A DNA stretch of 64,000 nt from UBA11855 sp035297385 (GTDB lineage: Archaea > Thermoproteota > Bathyarchaeia > Bathyarchaeales > Bathycorpusculaceae), in contig DATGZD010000049.1 of NCBI GenBank assembly GCA_035297385.1, positions 1-64,000 of the forward strand, written 5' to 3'. The notes below the pieces were generated by a model. The model was not told the DNA's origin. It did no database searches and worked only from the letters and a program-made list of their open reading frames with translations. How positions within the stretch are numbered: position 1 is the stretch's first letter; each line of letters starts with the position of its first letter. Both the position numbers and the translations under genes were made by a program. Positions 7,603 through 16,087 of the stretch are shown here, piece after piece.

Positions 7603-8250
7603 TTAGAACTTGATAGATTCTTCTGTTATACCTTCCTTCGTGATTATCAGAAAATCAATTCCGTCGCCACTCATAACATCTCTACTTATGGCTGATTTTA
7701 TTGCTCTAGTCACTAAGTCCTTGGCTTCCTTTAATTTTAGTCCTTCTTTGTAACCTTGTTCTATGATGCCTATTGCAATTTCTGTGCCTGAACCTACTAC
7801 AGCGTACTTATCTGGAATCAATGAGCCTAAGACATCGAGAATGTAGATTGTTGGTCCTTCTTCATCTAAGCCACCAACGATCGTTTGAGTAATAAGTGGC
7901 GCATATCTGCGGTTAAAGAGTATATTAGCTGTTAACTTTGCGGCAGAACGAACAGAGATGGACCTGCCAACATCCATACTATAGAGACTAGCTTGAGCTT
8001 CTACCTCTTTAGCAAGGATTTGCATATCACCAACTAACCCAGCGCAGGCAGCACCAATTTGATCAGTAATCTTGAAGACTTTTTTGACCCCTTTACTGAC
8101 AATTAAATAACCATATGCAACACGTTTTTCAGAAGCCAAAATTACACCATCACAGAACACCATACCAACAGTTGTGGCTCCCGGAATCCATACCATTCCA
8201 CCTTGTTGAGCTTGCGGTCCTTGATGTGCTTGTGTTTCCATGTTTTCCAC
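7603..8250 (-). CDS. psmB: Proteasome beta subunit, probably the non-catalytic type
   Basis: 20S core beta subunit of 215 residues. Aligned on VG and E17/R19/K33, the sequence PGATTVGMVFCDGVILASEKR puts Ala25 at the position of the catalytic Thr1 that normally follows Gly in GTTTVG. The E17 equivalent (E41) and K33 equivalent (K57) remain, as does SGDGIDFLII. Crenarchaea carry a similar inactive beta1 next to an active beta2. If a single-residue gap is allowed, Thr26 could instead be exposed by processing. A second, active beta gene is expected elsewhere in the genome. Confidence 0.9.
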   Translation of the reverse strand: MENMETQAHQGPQAQQGGMVWIPGATTVGMVFCDGVILASEKRVAYGYLIVSKGVKKVFKITDQIGAACAGLVGDMQILAKEVEAQASLYSMDVGRSISVRSAAKLTANILFNRRYAPLITQTIVGGLDEEGPTIYILDVLGSLIPDKYAVVGSGTEIAIGIIEQGYKEGLKLKEAKDLVTRAIKSAISRDVMSGDGIDFLIITKEGITEESIKF

Positions 8251-8331
8251 CTTCGCATCATAGAATCAAGACAAACTATTAAAGGTTACACGACCATTTA
8301 CTACGAGCATTCAACTAAACAGGGGATTGAA

Positions 8332-8928
8332 ATGTTTCAGAAGATTGATCTTTACACTAAGAATATAGATAACGTTTGGTTTGGAGTTGCTTGCGATGAG
8401 GAACAAGTTTACGCTACGAGCTTCGCTAAGAATGAAGAAGCCGTCTTGAAAAGTTTGGAGGACTGCATGCCACTTAACAGAGAGTGGCAAGTTACTTCCA
8501 CGCCTTCAGGCTTTGCTGAAAGAGCTCTTGCTTCAGTCAAAAGTGTATATGATGGAAAAGGCGAAATCGGAAACCTAGTTTTAGCTACTGACCAATTATC
8601 ACCTTTCTATAGACACGTCTTGGAAGTTACCCGATTGATTCCAGTAGGGTATGTTACGTCCTATGGCGCATTATCTGAAGCAGCAGGAGGTAGCCCGCGC
8701 GCAGTCGGAGGAGTCATGGCAGCAAATCCCTTTGCACCTATCGTTCCATGCCACCGAGTTGTTAAATCTGATTTTACCTTAGGCGGTTATGGTGGCGGCT
8801 TAGGCTTGAAGACAGAGATGTTAACTCGAGAAAAACGTTGCAACAATCTGCCTAAAGAGATTCCAACTGGACAAAAACAGCTTCATGTATTTCCTGTTGA
8901 AAGAGTGTTAGATAAGCTTCAAAAATAG
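8332..8928 (+). CDS. ogt: Methylated-DNA--protein-cysteine methyltransferase
   Basis: Suicide repair protein removing O6-methyl groups from guanine. The active-site IVPCHRVV contains the acceptor Cys; upstream are the helix-turn-helix SYGALSEAAGGSPRAVGG with the arginine finger and the asparagine hinge AANPFAPI. GGYGGGLGLKTEML follows the active site as in the family. The open frame reaches 8203 but would overlap psmB. The ATG at 8332 has AGGGGAT a few bases upstream and gives a normal 199-residue protein. Divergent from psmB. Confidence 0.95.
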   Translation: MFQKIDLYTKNIDNVWFGVACDEEQVYATSFAKNEEAVLKSLEDCMPLNREWQVTSTPSGFAERALASVKSVYDGKGEIGNLVLATDQLSPFYRHVLEVTRLIPVGYVTSYGALSEAAGGSPRAVGGVMAANPFAPIVPCHRVVKSDFTLGGYGGGLGLKTEMLTREKRCNNLPKEIPTGQKQLHVFPVERVLDKLQK

Positions 8929-8979
8929 ATACAATCAGCACATCGTATGTTTTCTGAAGATTAGAGAACAAGTGATATC

Positions 8980-9300
8980 TTGAATGCTCCCTTCAAAGTA
9001 TTTCACTTCCAAGAACTTGATTGGCTAGTCTATTTTCCAATCGAAGGCAATAAGGGAAAATATTGTGGCTACTCTGTAATATTTAAAGACAGGAAGAAAA
9101 AGAAGACAGATGTAAATAATTGTGCCATACTGGGTGCCTTACTGGAACAACCTGAACTTGATGAACATTATCCTCATACAGTTGGCTTCTTTAAAAGCCA
9201 AAGCACAAATAATACACAAACGAATCCATGTTACATGGAGATAAGAGTCATACATAATGTTGATGAGTTTTGGCTTTTCTTGAACTCGCTTAACCTCTGA
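8980..9300 (+). CDS. Small protein of unknown function
   Basis: 106 residues from a TTG with AGTGAT just upstream. It has a mixed alpha/beta look with aromatic N-terminal half (FHFQELDWLVYFP), a basic loop DRKKKKTD and a C-terminal VDEFWLFLNSL. No cysteine motif, signal peptide or membrane segment. I recognise no family. It lies between ogt and nadM on the same strand and could be cotranscribed with either. Confidence 0.5.
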   Translation: MNAPFKVFHFQELDWLVYFPIEGNKGKYCGYSVIFKDRKKKKTDVNNCAILGALLEQPELDEHYPHTVGFFKSQSTNNTQTNPCYMEIRVIHNVDEFWLFLNSLNL

Positions 9301-9382
9301 TAATGCATTTTTGTCTCTGAAACTAAGAATCACAAATCATAAAAGCAGATATCAGTAACCTTCAAGAGAGCAACTGAAGATT

Positions 9383-9910
9383 ATGGTTGACCGTGGGCTC
9401 TATGTTGGAAGGTTTCAACCCTTCCATCAAGGACATCTAGAAGCTATTCAATGTGTTTTGAGAGAAGTTGATGAAGCAGTCATCGTCATTGGCAGCGCCC
9501 AATACAGTCATAACATCAACAATCCTTTCACAGCGGGCGAAAGATTAGTCATGATTCGCAGAGCTCTCAAAGAAGCAAATGTAGATTACTCTCGAATTTG
9601 GATTGTGCCAGTTCCTGATGTACATTTACATATGCTATGGGTTGCAGCTTTGGAGGGGTATACGCCTCATTTTAATATTGTCTATTCTAATGAACCATTA
9701 ACTCGTAGACTATTCATAGAAGCCGGTTACAAAGTTAAGAGTATATGTTTCTTTAAACGCAAAGACTATAATTCAACATCGATCAGAGAAAAAATGCTTA
9801 AGGATGATACCTGGACTACGCTAGTGCCTAAGACTGTTGTAGAATTCATCTGTGAAATTGATGGAGTAAATAGACTTCGAGATTTAATGCGAACAGATAA
9901 AGTGGTCTAA
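9383..9910 (+). CDS. nadM: Nicotinamide-nucleotide adenylyltransferase
   Basis: Joins NMN and ATP to NAD+. 175 residues, the usual archaeal length. GLYVGRFQPFHQGHLEAI holds the HxGH nucleotidyltransferase motif, and NSTSIREKML near the C terminus is the ISSTxIR motif that binds ATP phosphates. The FTAGERLVMI segment is typical of archaeal NadM. It ends 4 nt inside the oppositely oriented truD. Confidence 0.96.
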   Translation: MVDRGLYVGRFQPFHQGHLEAIQCVLREVDEAVIVIGSAQYSHNINNPFTAGERLVMIRRALKEANVDYSRIWIVPVPDVHLHMLWVAALEGYTPHFNIVYSNEPLTRRLFIEAGYKVKSICFFKRKDYNSTSIREKMLKDDTWTTLVPKTVVEFICEIDGVNRLRDLMRTDKVV

Positions 9911-11274
9911 AACCCAGCTTTTATGGGATCTTGTGGTTTCATAAGTTCTCTGAGAACCATGGTTGCATATGAACCTCGTAATAACATGAAGCTTAGTTTA
10001 ACTTTAAGTGATCCGTTACATCCTGAGATATCTTCCAACATAAAATTGCGTACTGGTGATACAATCGACCGCAATTCACCTTGTCCACTAATCCTTGGTA
10101 AAGCTTGAACCCTAAAATCAGCTAACTCTACATGCTCTTCTTCCAGAACTAGTCTCTCAAGTTCACCCATTTCTCCTTCAGAAAGTCGCTGCCTAAACCC
10201 GACAAGAGGCAAGGCTAAACGCATTTTTCCAACCTTAACTGCATCATTAATCTCATCCACTGAGTGGTTAGTAACTATTCTTCCAGATTTAGGCATGGTT
10301 AAGCCGGAACGTTCCACATTAACCACATAGTCACCAATACGAGCTTTGTTTGAAGAAAATCCGCTACGAATACGTGCACTTAAAAAACGATTAAAAAGAT
10401 ACGATTGATAAGCCTGAACGAATAATGCTTGTAGCTTCATAGGCAATCTCTTGAAAGCGCCTGGAAAATCAACTGGATTCTCAGCCAAATGCTGAAGCAT
10501 TAACCTTTCGAATCGTAATTGTTTAGGAAAATTTTGAAGAGCCCATGAAAAATCTTGATTCGTTTGCAGAACCTCACGCGCTTGTCGACTTTCTGGATGC
10601 TCATACGGACTAGGTTTAGCTAGAAATATCATCGCAGCTTCTTGAAAATTACCTTTGATCATGGCTTTTCCTACGATATGTGTGATAGCTCTTGTAGTTC
10701 CAAAACGCTGGTGACCGAAAAAATTAGGAATCCCACCCGCGTCTTCAAACTCTTTAGCAATGTTGGTAATTCTGGGTCTAATCATCGACTTTGAATTATA
10801 AAGTTCCTTGACTGTTATTGTAAAGAAATTTCCTAGCAAATAGAAAGGTGATAACGTATCACGAAAATATCCAATAGGATGAATTTCAATGTCTTTGATA
10901 TTGATTTTTCTGATATCTTCAACAGTTATATTTTCAATAGTGATATGTTGAGCTGTGACAGCTTTTGCATCCTTGATGCCCGCTATGCTGATTCTCGTTT
11001 GATCTATACCAAGTTGTTTTGCGATATTCTTGATGGCAATAAATGTGTCCCAGTTTCTCTTAACCATAATACAAAGGAGATAACGTTGTCGTGAAGCTGA
11101 AGCATGCAAAGCCGGTTTAGATTCAGCTTTGTTAATGTCGGCGATTGAGTTATCAACAAGAACTTCTTCCACCAAAAAATCTTCAGGAGCCTGACGAATG
11201 ACGCCATTGATACCTTCTGAATTAGTAGCGTAAACTGTTATACCCAATTCATTGTCTAAAGCAGGAACTTGCAT
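9907..11274 (-). CDS. truD: tRNA pseudouridine synthase TruD
   Basis: Makes pseudouridine 13 in tRNA. 455 residues: EDFLVEEV near the N terminus, GIKDAKAVTAQ with the catalytic aspartate, and NFFGHQRFGTTRAITH, the TruD signature, then the inserted TRUD domain and QAYQSYLFNRFLS. It is the last gene of the cdc48-wHTH-GGR-pth2-truD series, 11 nt after pth2, and overlaps nadM tail to tail. Confidence 0.95.
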   Translation of the reverse strand: MQVPALDNELGITVYATNSEGINGVIRQAPEDFLVEEVLVDNSIADINKAESKPALHASASRQRYLLCIMVKRNWDTFIAIKNIAKQLGIDQTRISIAGIKDAKAVTAQHITIENITVEDIRKINIKDIEIHPIGYFRDTLSPFYLLGNFFTITVKELYNSKSMIRPRITNIAKEFEDAGGIPNFFGHQRFGTTRAITHIVGKAMIKGNFQEAAMIFLAKPSPYEHPESRQAREVLQTNQDFSWALQNFPKQLRFERLMLQHLAENPVDFPGAFKRLPMKLQALFVQAYQSYLFNRFLSARIRSGFSSNKARIGDYVVNVERSGLTMPKSGRIVTNHSVDEINDAVKVGKMRLALPLVGFRQRLSEGEMGELERLVLEEEHVELADFRVQALPRISGQGELRSIVSPVRNFMLEDISGCNGSLKVKLSFMLLRGSYATMVLRELMKPQDPIKAGF

Positions 11275-11285
11275 GAAAAGCGTCT

Positions 11286-11648
11286 CTACAACAATTTGAG
11301 CTTTCCAGTCAATCTATCTACAAGCGTTGCAGGAGCAGGACCAATACCCAAACATGTTACAGTACCTTCAGGAATCTGAGTTAACCCTCGATCAACAATT
11401 AAGGCATTTGGCAAGTCTAAGTCTTTCGCCTGCTCTTCTAACTCTGTAAGGACTCTCTCGTCTTCGACTTTAACTGCAACTTTACATTGTCCTTCAAACA
11501 GCCATGCTTCCCACCAAACCCTATATCGTTTTCGGGCTTCCTCCGCTGATGAAACTGCAGCATGTCCAGCTTGAGCAGCTAACTTACCTTTACCCATTTT
11601 TAGATCAGTACGAAAAACGATGACCTGTTTGTACCTGAATTCACTCAT
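11286..11648 (-). CDS. pth2: Peptidyl-tRNA hydrolase, archaeal type Pth2
   Basis: Recycles peptidyl-tRNA released by drop-off. 120 residues. KQVIVFRTDLKMGKGKLAAQAGHAAV contains the family's catalytic surroundings (D, K and H), and the end LGIGPAPATLVDRLTGKLKLL is the invariant C terminus. Placed 11 nt before truD and 39 nt after the GGR gene, so probably part of one long operon. Confidence 0.97.
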   Translation of the reverse strand: MSEFRYKQVIVFRTDLKMGKGKLAAQAGHAAVSSAEEARKRYRVWWEAWLFEGQCKVAVKVEDERVLTELEEQAKDLDLPNALIVDRGLTQIPEGTVTCLGIGPAPATLVDRLTGKLKLL

Positions 11649-11687
11649 AATATATTTCCTGCCATTGTCAAGTTGTGTCTTAAGGCT

Positions 11688-12920
11688 TTAAGGGTTTGTA
11701 GATAAATAGAGCAACAAAAAATAGGCTATAGCTCCAATCGCTGCCGGCTTCATCAATAATTGTAAGAACAATCTTCCTTGAAAATCAATCTCCTCAACAT
11801 CTGATAATGCCTTATCAACTCCAAGCCTGTTGAAGACGTTTATAGCATGATCAAGTTTTTCATCCGAAAGAGAATCCAAAAACTTTCTAACCTGCAACAT
11901 GACGCGAAAGTCAAAACCCAGCTTATCAATGCAACGTTTTTGATATTGTTGCAGAAAATTTGAACTGACATTACTTTTGTTAATCGCTTCAGATGCAACA
12001 TCTGCCGCAATTTGAGCACAGGTTAACCCAAATATGACGCCACCTCCAGTCGTAGGCTTTACTTGAGACGCAGCATCACCCACAGCTAAAAAGCCGTCTG
12101 TGTAAGCTTTCTGTATTATTCCACTCAACGGTATAGAATGAAATGTAATCCGTCGGATTCGTGCTCGTATAAATTGTTTTGATGCAACAGGATGTTTCGC
12201 CATAAGCTTCTGCAACAATACTTTGGGGTTACCTACATTTGTTGCAAGTCCAACCTTTGCGGTCTCGTCGAGCAATGGAATAATCCACGCATAGAAGCCA
12301 GAAGCATAATCTTTCCCAAGAAAAACTTCAACAGTATCCCTATCTATATTTTGAACATTTTCAATCTCAGCTTCGACTGAATAAACTAACTTCTTTCTAC
12401 TTACATTAGATAAGTCTGTTTCTTTCAGGAGCCTGGAGCCAACTCCCTCAGCATCAACGACAATTTTAGCTGGAACTTTTTCGATGTTATTTGCTTTTTC
12501 TACATTTATGCCGACAACCGTGCCGTTGTCAACTAAAAGTGAACTAACACGTGAGTTAAGTCTAAACCTTGCACCTGCAGCCTGTGCTTTTTCAGCCAAA
12601 AACTTGTCGAACAACTCCCGGTTTAGAGTACAGGTCACTGGCTGCTTGAGATGAACTGAAAACCTGCTCCCGCTAGGCGAGTAGAAAGTTGCATTTGAAA
12701 AAGTGTTTTCTATAATGTTGTTTGGAAGTGAATACAACCCCAAATTCTTCAAGCTTCGGATGCTAAGGTGACCGGCGCAATGTGATGGAAGACCAATCTC
12801 AGAGTGTTCTTCAAAGACCGTTGTATCCACGCCATGCTTTGCCAATTCTATCGCTGCAAAACAGCCAGTAGGTCCCGCTCCGACGACAACGGCGTTCGAA
12901 ACGGGGCTCATTTGTTGCAC
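11688..12920 (-). CDS. Geranylgeranyl reductase family protein (archaeal lipid saturation)
   Basis: FAD-dependent oxidoreductase of 410 residues. The N terminus has the Rossmann VVGAGPTGCFAAIELA and FEEHSEIGLPSHCAGH, where the PxxCAGH cysteine is the GGR motif. DAEGVGSRLLKE and FLAVGDAASQVKPTTGGGV are the second and third FAD motifs. A C-terminal hydrophobic helix (AIGAIAYFLLLYL) suggests membrane attachment. Family members reduce the geranylgeranyl chains of archaeal ether lipids; other roles in isoprenoid reduction are possible. Sandwiched between pth2 and the small winged-helix gene. Confidence 0.85.
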   Translation of the reverse strand: MQQMSPVSNAVVVGAGPTGCFAAIELAKHGVDTTVFEEHSEIGLPSHCAGHLSIRSLKNLGLYSLPNNIIENTFSNATFYSPSGSRFSVHLKQPVTCTLNRELFDKFLAEKAQAAGARFRLNSRVSSLLVDNGTVVGINVEKANNIEKVPAKIVVDAEGVGSRLLKETDLSNVSRKKLVYSVEAEIENVQNIDRDTVEVFLGKDYASGFYAWIIPLLDETAKVGLATNVGNPKVLLQKLMAKHPVASKQFIRARIRRITFHSIPLSGIIQKAYTDGFLAVGDAASQVKPTTGGGVIFGLTCAQIAADVASEAINKSNVSSNFLQQYQKRCIDKLGFDFRVMLQVRKFLDSLSDEKLDHAINVFNRLGVDKALSDVEEIDFQGRLFLQLLMKPAAIGAIAYFLLLYLSTNP

Positions 12921-12940
12921 GCTGGCAGATACAAAATCGA

Positions 12941-13171
12941 TTATTGGATGAGCTCTATGCGTCTTTTTCCTCGCGCCATAGAACTGGTACGAATCTTGCC
13001 GGCAACTTCCAACCGCATTAGTAACTCATTGAAATCTTTGAAGCCTAAATCGTCATATTCCTCTTTCAGCATGTCAAAGAGGTCATCGTCAGTCATATCA
13101 CCCTTTCTGTTCAAAACGTCTATTAAGACTGAATATGCGGGGCGTGTTTTCCAAGTTTTAACCGCAGGCAT
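12941..13171 (-). CDS. Small winged-helix-like protein next to cdc48
   Basis: 76 residues, highly charged. TRPAYSVLIDVLNRKGDMTDDDLFDMLKEEY reads as helices 1-2 of a winged helix and FNELLMRLEVAGKIRTSSMARGKRRIEL as helix 3 plus wing. It could be a DNA-binding protein or a protein-interaction wHTH. It begins 11 nt after cdc48 and ends 20 nt before the GGR gene. Its tight link to cdc48 suggests a shared process, but no function can be assigned. Confidence 0.65.
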   Translation of the reverse strand: MPAVKTWKTRPAYSVLIDVLNRKGDMTDDDLFDMLKEEYDDLGFKDFNELLMRLEVAGKIRTSSMARGKRRIELIQ

Positions 13172-13182
13172 TTCTTCCGCTC

Positions 13183-15354
13183 CTATGCAACAGGTGTTGC
13201 AGGTTTTTGGACTTGACGTACTTGCTGCATGAAGCTCTTATACCATTTCTCCATATCCGGAGTTATTGATGGCCCGACTTCTTTTATAGCATCTTGGAAA
13301 TCTTTCATAGTAACCTCTCCTGCAGTTACATCGCGTCTAAGTGCATGCATAGCTGCCTCACGACACAATGATTCAATATCCGCACCAGAATAGTACTTAG
13401 TAAACGTAGCTAATTGGCATAAGTCGACATCTTTTGCAAGCGGCATATTCTTTGTATAAATCTTGAAAATTTGTACCCTACTTTTCTCATCAGGTTCAGG
13501 CACGTAAATGAGTCTGTCAAATCTTCCTGGTCGCATAACAGCAGAATCAACCATGTCAGGCCTGTTTGTGGCAGCTATGATGACAATATCTTCCAAGGAA
13601 ACGATACCATCCATTTCTGTGAGGAGTTGACTGATAACTCGTTCAGATACGCCACTGTCCGAGAATCCTAGGCCACGGCGCGGTGTCAGGGAATCGATCT
13701 CATCTAGGAACACAACTGAGGGTGCTGCCATACGTGCTTTCCGGAACACTTCACGTATAGCCTTCTCAGATTCACCAACCCATTTTGAAAAGACTTCAGG
13801 TCCTTTGATAGATATAAAGTTCGCTTCACTCTCGGTTGCTACTGCTTTAGCTAGCAAAGTTTTGCCACAGCCGGGTGGACCGTAAAGAAGAATACCTTTT
13901 GGAGGTCTTATGCCTAGTCGAGTAAACATTTCAGGGTTTTTCATTGGCCATTCAACTGCTTCTATCAAGTGCTGCTTAACGTCTTCCAGTCCGCCAGCAT
14001 CATCCCAGTGAACTGTTGAAACTTCAATGTATACTTCACGCATTGCAGTTGGAGTAACTTCTTTGTATGCGTTCACAAAATCATCCATCTTGACTTCCAT
14101 CTTCTCAAGTACCGCAGGGGGAATACGTTCTTCTTCTAAGTTAATTTGCGGTAGATACCGTCGAAGTGCTTTCATAGCAGTTTCTCTGCCCAATGCAGAT
14201 AAATCAGCACCTGTATAGCCATGCGTCATTTCTGCCAGTTTCTTTAAATCAACGTCTTCAGCTAGCGGCATACCACGTGTATGAATCTGAAGGACTTCAT
14301 ACCTGCCTTGTTTATCTGGAACGCCTATTTCGATTTCTCTATCGAACCTTCCTGGACGCCTCAATGCTGGGTCTAATGCGCCTGGTCTGTTAGTAGCACC
14401 TATCACAATGACGTTTCCTCTTCCAGACAATCCATCCATCAAGGCTAAGAGTTGAGCAACTACGCGTCTTTCGACTTCACCCGTAACTTCTTCACGTTTG
14501 GGTGCGATAGCATCAAGTTCATCTATGAATATAATGCTTGGAGAGTTCTGTTGAGCTTGCTGGAAAATCTCTCGTAAACGTGCTTCAGATTCTCCGTAGA
14601 ATTTGCTCATAATTTCAGGTCCATTTATTGAGTAGAAATTAGCTTCTGACTCATTGGCAACTGCCCTAGCTAACAAAGTTTTACCGCAGCCAGGTGGACC
14701 ATGTAACAGGACGCCTTTTGGCGGTTCGATTCCTAAGCGTTGGAAAAGTTCAGGATGTCGAAGTGGTAACTCAACCATTTCACGTACACGTTGAATTTCT
14801 TCATGTAACCCACCAATGTCTTCATAAGTTGTTCGTGGTAAGCCTTTTGCTTCAGGTGCGGGTTCATTGAGGATAGTTAAGCGTGTTTCCGCTGTAACTT
14901 TTACGATGCCGTGTGGACGAGTTTTAGAAACAGTAAAGGGTATAGCGTGCCCAAGCATCATAACTAGTGTAGTATCGCCTTCCACAAGAGTTCGTTCCAT
15001 AAGACGATTCTTCACAAAATTCGTGAAATCCTCATCAACATTAAGTCGCATGTCTACTGGTGCCAACGTTATGCTCAATGCTGTCTTAACTTTTGCTGGT
15101 TTGACAACGACATATTCATTTATCGCTACACCAGCGTTCTTTCTTGTAAACCCATCAATGCGTAAAATATCACGATTCTGGTCTTCGCTATAAGCGGGCC
15201 ATGCTATTGCTGATGTGGTACGTTTGTTGACGATTTCTATAACATCACCTGCACTTATGCCCAACTTCTGCATAGTCCGTTGATCGATGCGGGCGATACC
15301 TCTACCGACATCACGTTGTCGAGCATCACCGACTCGTAGTTGTACTTCGCTCAA
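13183..15354 (-). CDS. cdc48: AAA+ ATPase Cdc48/VCP (VAT)
   Basis: Protein unfoldase working with the proteasome and other remodelling routes. 723 residues: N-domain double-psi barrel and four-stranded domain (about 1-170), then two AAA modules. D1 has Walker A GPPGCGKT at 219-226 and FIDELDAIAPKR. D2 has a second GPPGCGKT near residue 495, FLDEIDSLTPRRG and the arginine-finger MRPGRFD. The C-terminal tail ends KPATPVA without a HbYX motif. TATA-like TTTATATAG lies about 50 nt upstream. First gene of the operon that runs to truD. Confidence 0.97.
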   Translation of the reverse strand: MSEVQLRVGDARQRDVGRGIARIDQRTMQKLGISAGDVIEIVNKRTTSAIAWPAYSEDQNRDILRIDGFTRKNAGVAINEYVVVKPAKVKTALSITLAPVDMRLNVDEDFTNFVKNRLMERTLVEGDTTLVMMLGHAIPFTVSKTRPHGIVKVTAETRLTILNEPAPEAKGLPRTTYEDIGGLHEEIQRVREMVELPLRHPELFQRLGIEPPKGVLLHGPPGCGKTLLARAVANESEANFYSINGPEIMSKFYGESEARLREIFQQAQQNSPSIIFIDELDAIAPKREEVTGEVERRVVAQLLALMDGLSGRGNVIVIGATNRPGALDPALRRPGRFDREIEIGVPDKQGRYEVLQIHTRGMPLAEDVDLKKLAEMTHGYTGADLSALGRETAMKALRRYLPQINLEEERIPPAVLEKMEVKMDDFVNAYKEVTPTAMREVYIEVSTVHWDDAGGLEDVKQHLIEAVEWPMKNPEMFTRLGIRPPKGILLYGPPGCGKTLLAKAVATESEANFISIKGPEVFSKWVGESEKAIREVFRKARMAAPSVVFLDEIDSLTPRRGLGFSDSGVSERVISQLLTEMDGIVSLEDIVIIAATNRPDMVDSAVMRPGRFDRLIYVPEPDEKSRVQIFKIYTKNMPLAKDVDLCQLATFTKYYSGADIESLCREAAMHALRRDVTAGEVTMKDFQDAIKEVGPSITPDMEKWYKSFMQQVRQVQKPATPVA

Positions 15355-15402
15355 TCAGAATCCTCCATGGTAAGTTTGAATAGGTTGAACAGAGTGTATT
15401 TC

Positions 15403-15411
15403 CTATATAAA
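15403..15411 (-). promoter_or_regulatory. TATA box of the cdc48 operon
   Basis: On the coding strand TTTATATAG lies 49-57 nt before the cdc48 ATG, which would give a leader of about 25 nt. A second ATTATAAA-like element lies 10 nt further upstream. Inferred from sequence and spacing. Confidence 0.5.
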
Positions 15412-15497
15412 CATTATAAACATTATTGGGAATGTTAGATTATATATTTGTTAAAAAGTATAAAGCCGTTTTGGCTATATTTCTAGGATACGACAGA

Positions 15498-15773
15498 TTA
15501 TCTGCTAGATCGACGTACCATTAAGGTTTGAACTTGACTTACACCAGGTATTTGACTTAGTGCCGTTTCGAATTCATCGACTAAGCCCGTCTGGTCTTCT
15601 GGGAATCTAACTTGAACTAGAAGTGCTTTTAAGCCAAATGCAACTGGTTCCTCGCCGTAGCCTGAAACAGATGAATCCTTAGGTAGCGTTGCTTCAATTT
15701 TCTGCTTTAAGCTATCGAAGTTTTCGACGATGTCTTCAGGAAAAACTTTGTAAGTTACGATTACTGTTCCCAT
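15498..15773 (-). CDS. ef1b: Translation elongation factor aEF1B (EF-1 beta)
   Basis: Nucleotide exchange factor for aEF1A. The 91 residues are the complete archaeal alpha/beta sandwich: VIVTYKVFPEDIVENFDSLK at the start, YGEEPVAFGLKALLVQVRFPED in the centre and DEFETALSQIPGVSQVQTLMVRR at the end, which is the exchange surface. It follows the zinc-ribbon gene by 10 nt. Confidence 0.97.
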   Translation of the reverse strand: MGTVIVTYKVFPEDIVENFDSLKQKIEATLPKDSSVSGYGEEPVAFGLKALLVQVRFPEDQTGLVDEFETALSQIPGVSQVQTLMVRRSSR

Positions 15774-15783
15774 GTTGATTCCT

Positions 15784-16005
15784 CTATGGTCCTATAAAGC
15801 CACATTTTGGGCACTTGTAGGGTCGACCAAATTTTCTGCATTTACCATCACGCTTGATTTGGATTTCGCCGCAGTTTGGGCACAAGAATTTTGTGGCTTC
15901 GCTACCTGGCGGAATTGGTTTACCACAGCTTGTACAAGTAACCAAGTTAAGTGTTGGTGTAGTTGCCGTTCTTTCTTCCATCCAATTTCGCTTCCGTGAC
16001 GGCAT
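15784..16005 (-). CDS. Small zinc-ribbon protein linked to EF1B (HVO_2753-like)
   Basis: 73 residues with four CPxCG-like knuckles: CTSCGKPIPPG, CPNCGEIQI, the GKCRKFG single Cys, and YKCPKCGFIGP at the very end. This is the two-zinc small protein found just upstream of the EF-1 beta gene in many archaea; haloarchaeal HVO_2753 is the best known. Its molecular role is not established. The start may be the ATG at 15981 (65 residues), because homologues begin shortly before the first CxxC. Confidence 0.88.
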   Translation of the reverse strand: MPSRKRNWMEERTATTPTLNLVTCTSCGKPIPPGSEATKFLCPNCGEIQIKRDGKCRKFGRPYKCPKCGFIGP

Positions 16006-16087
16006 GTAACGTTAGACTCCTTTATATTTGCTCTGCTTTAGGAAGTTTATTATCTTCGAGTTTTGCCATTAAATGTGAGGAAGGATT

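Noticed and set aside
15772..15999. 75-residue frame opposite the zinc-ribbon gene
   Set aside because: Mirrors the Cys codons of the zinc-ribbon gene on the other strand, which has the recognisable family motifs.
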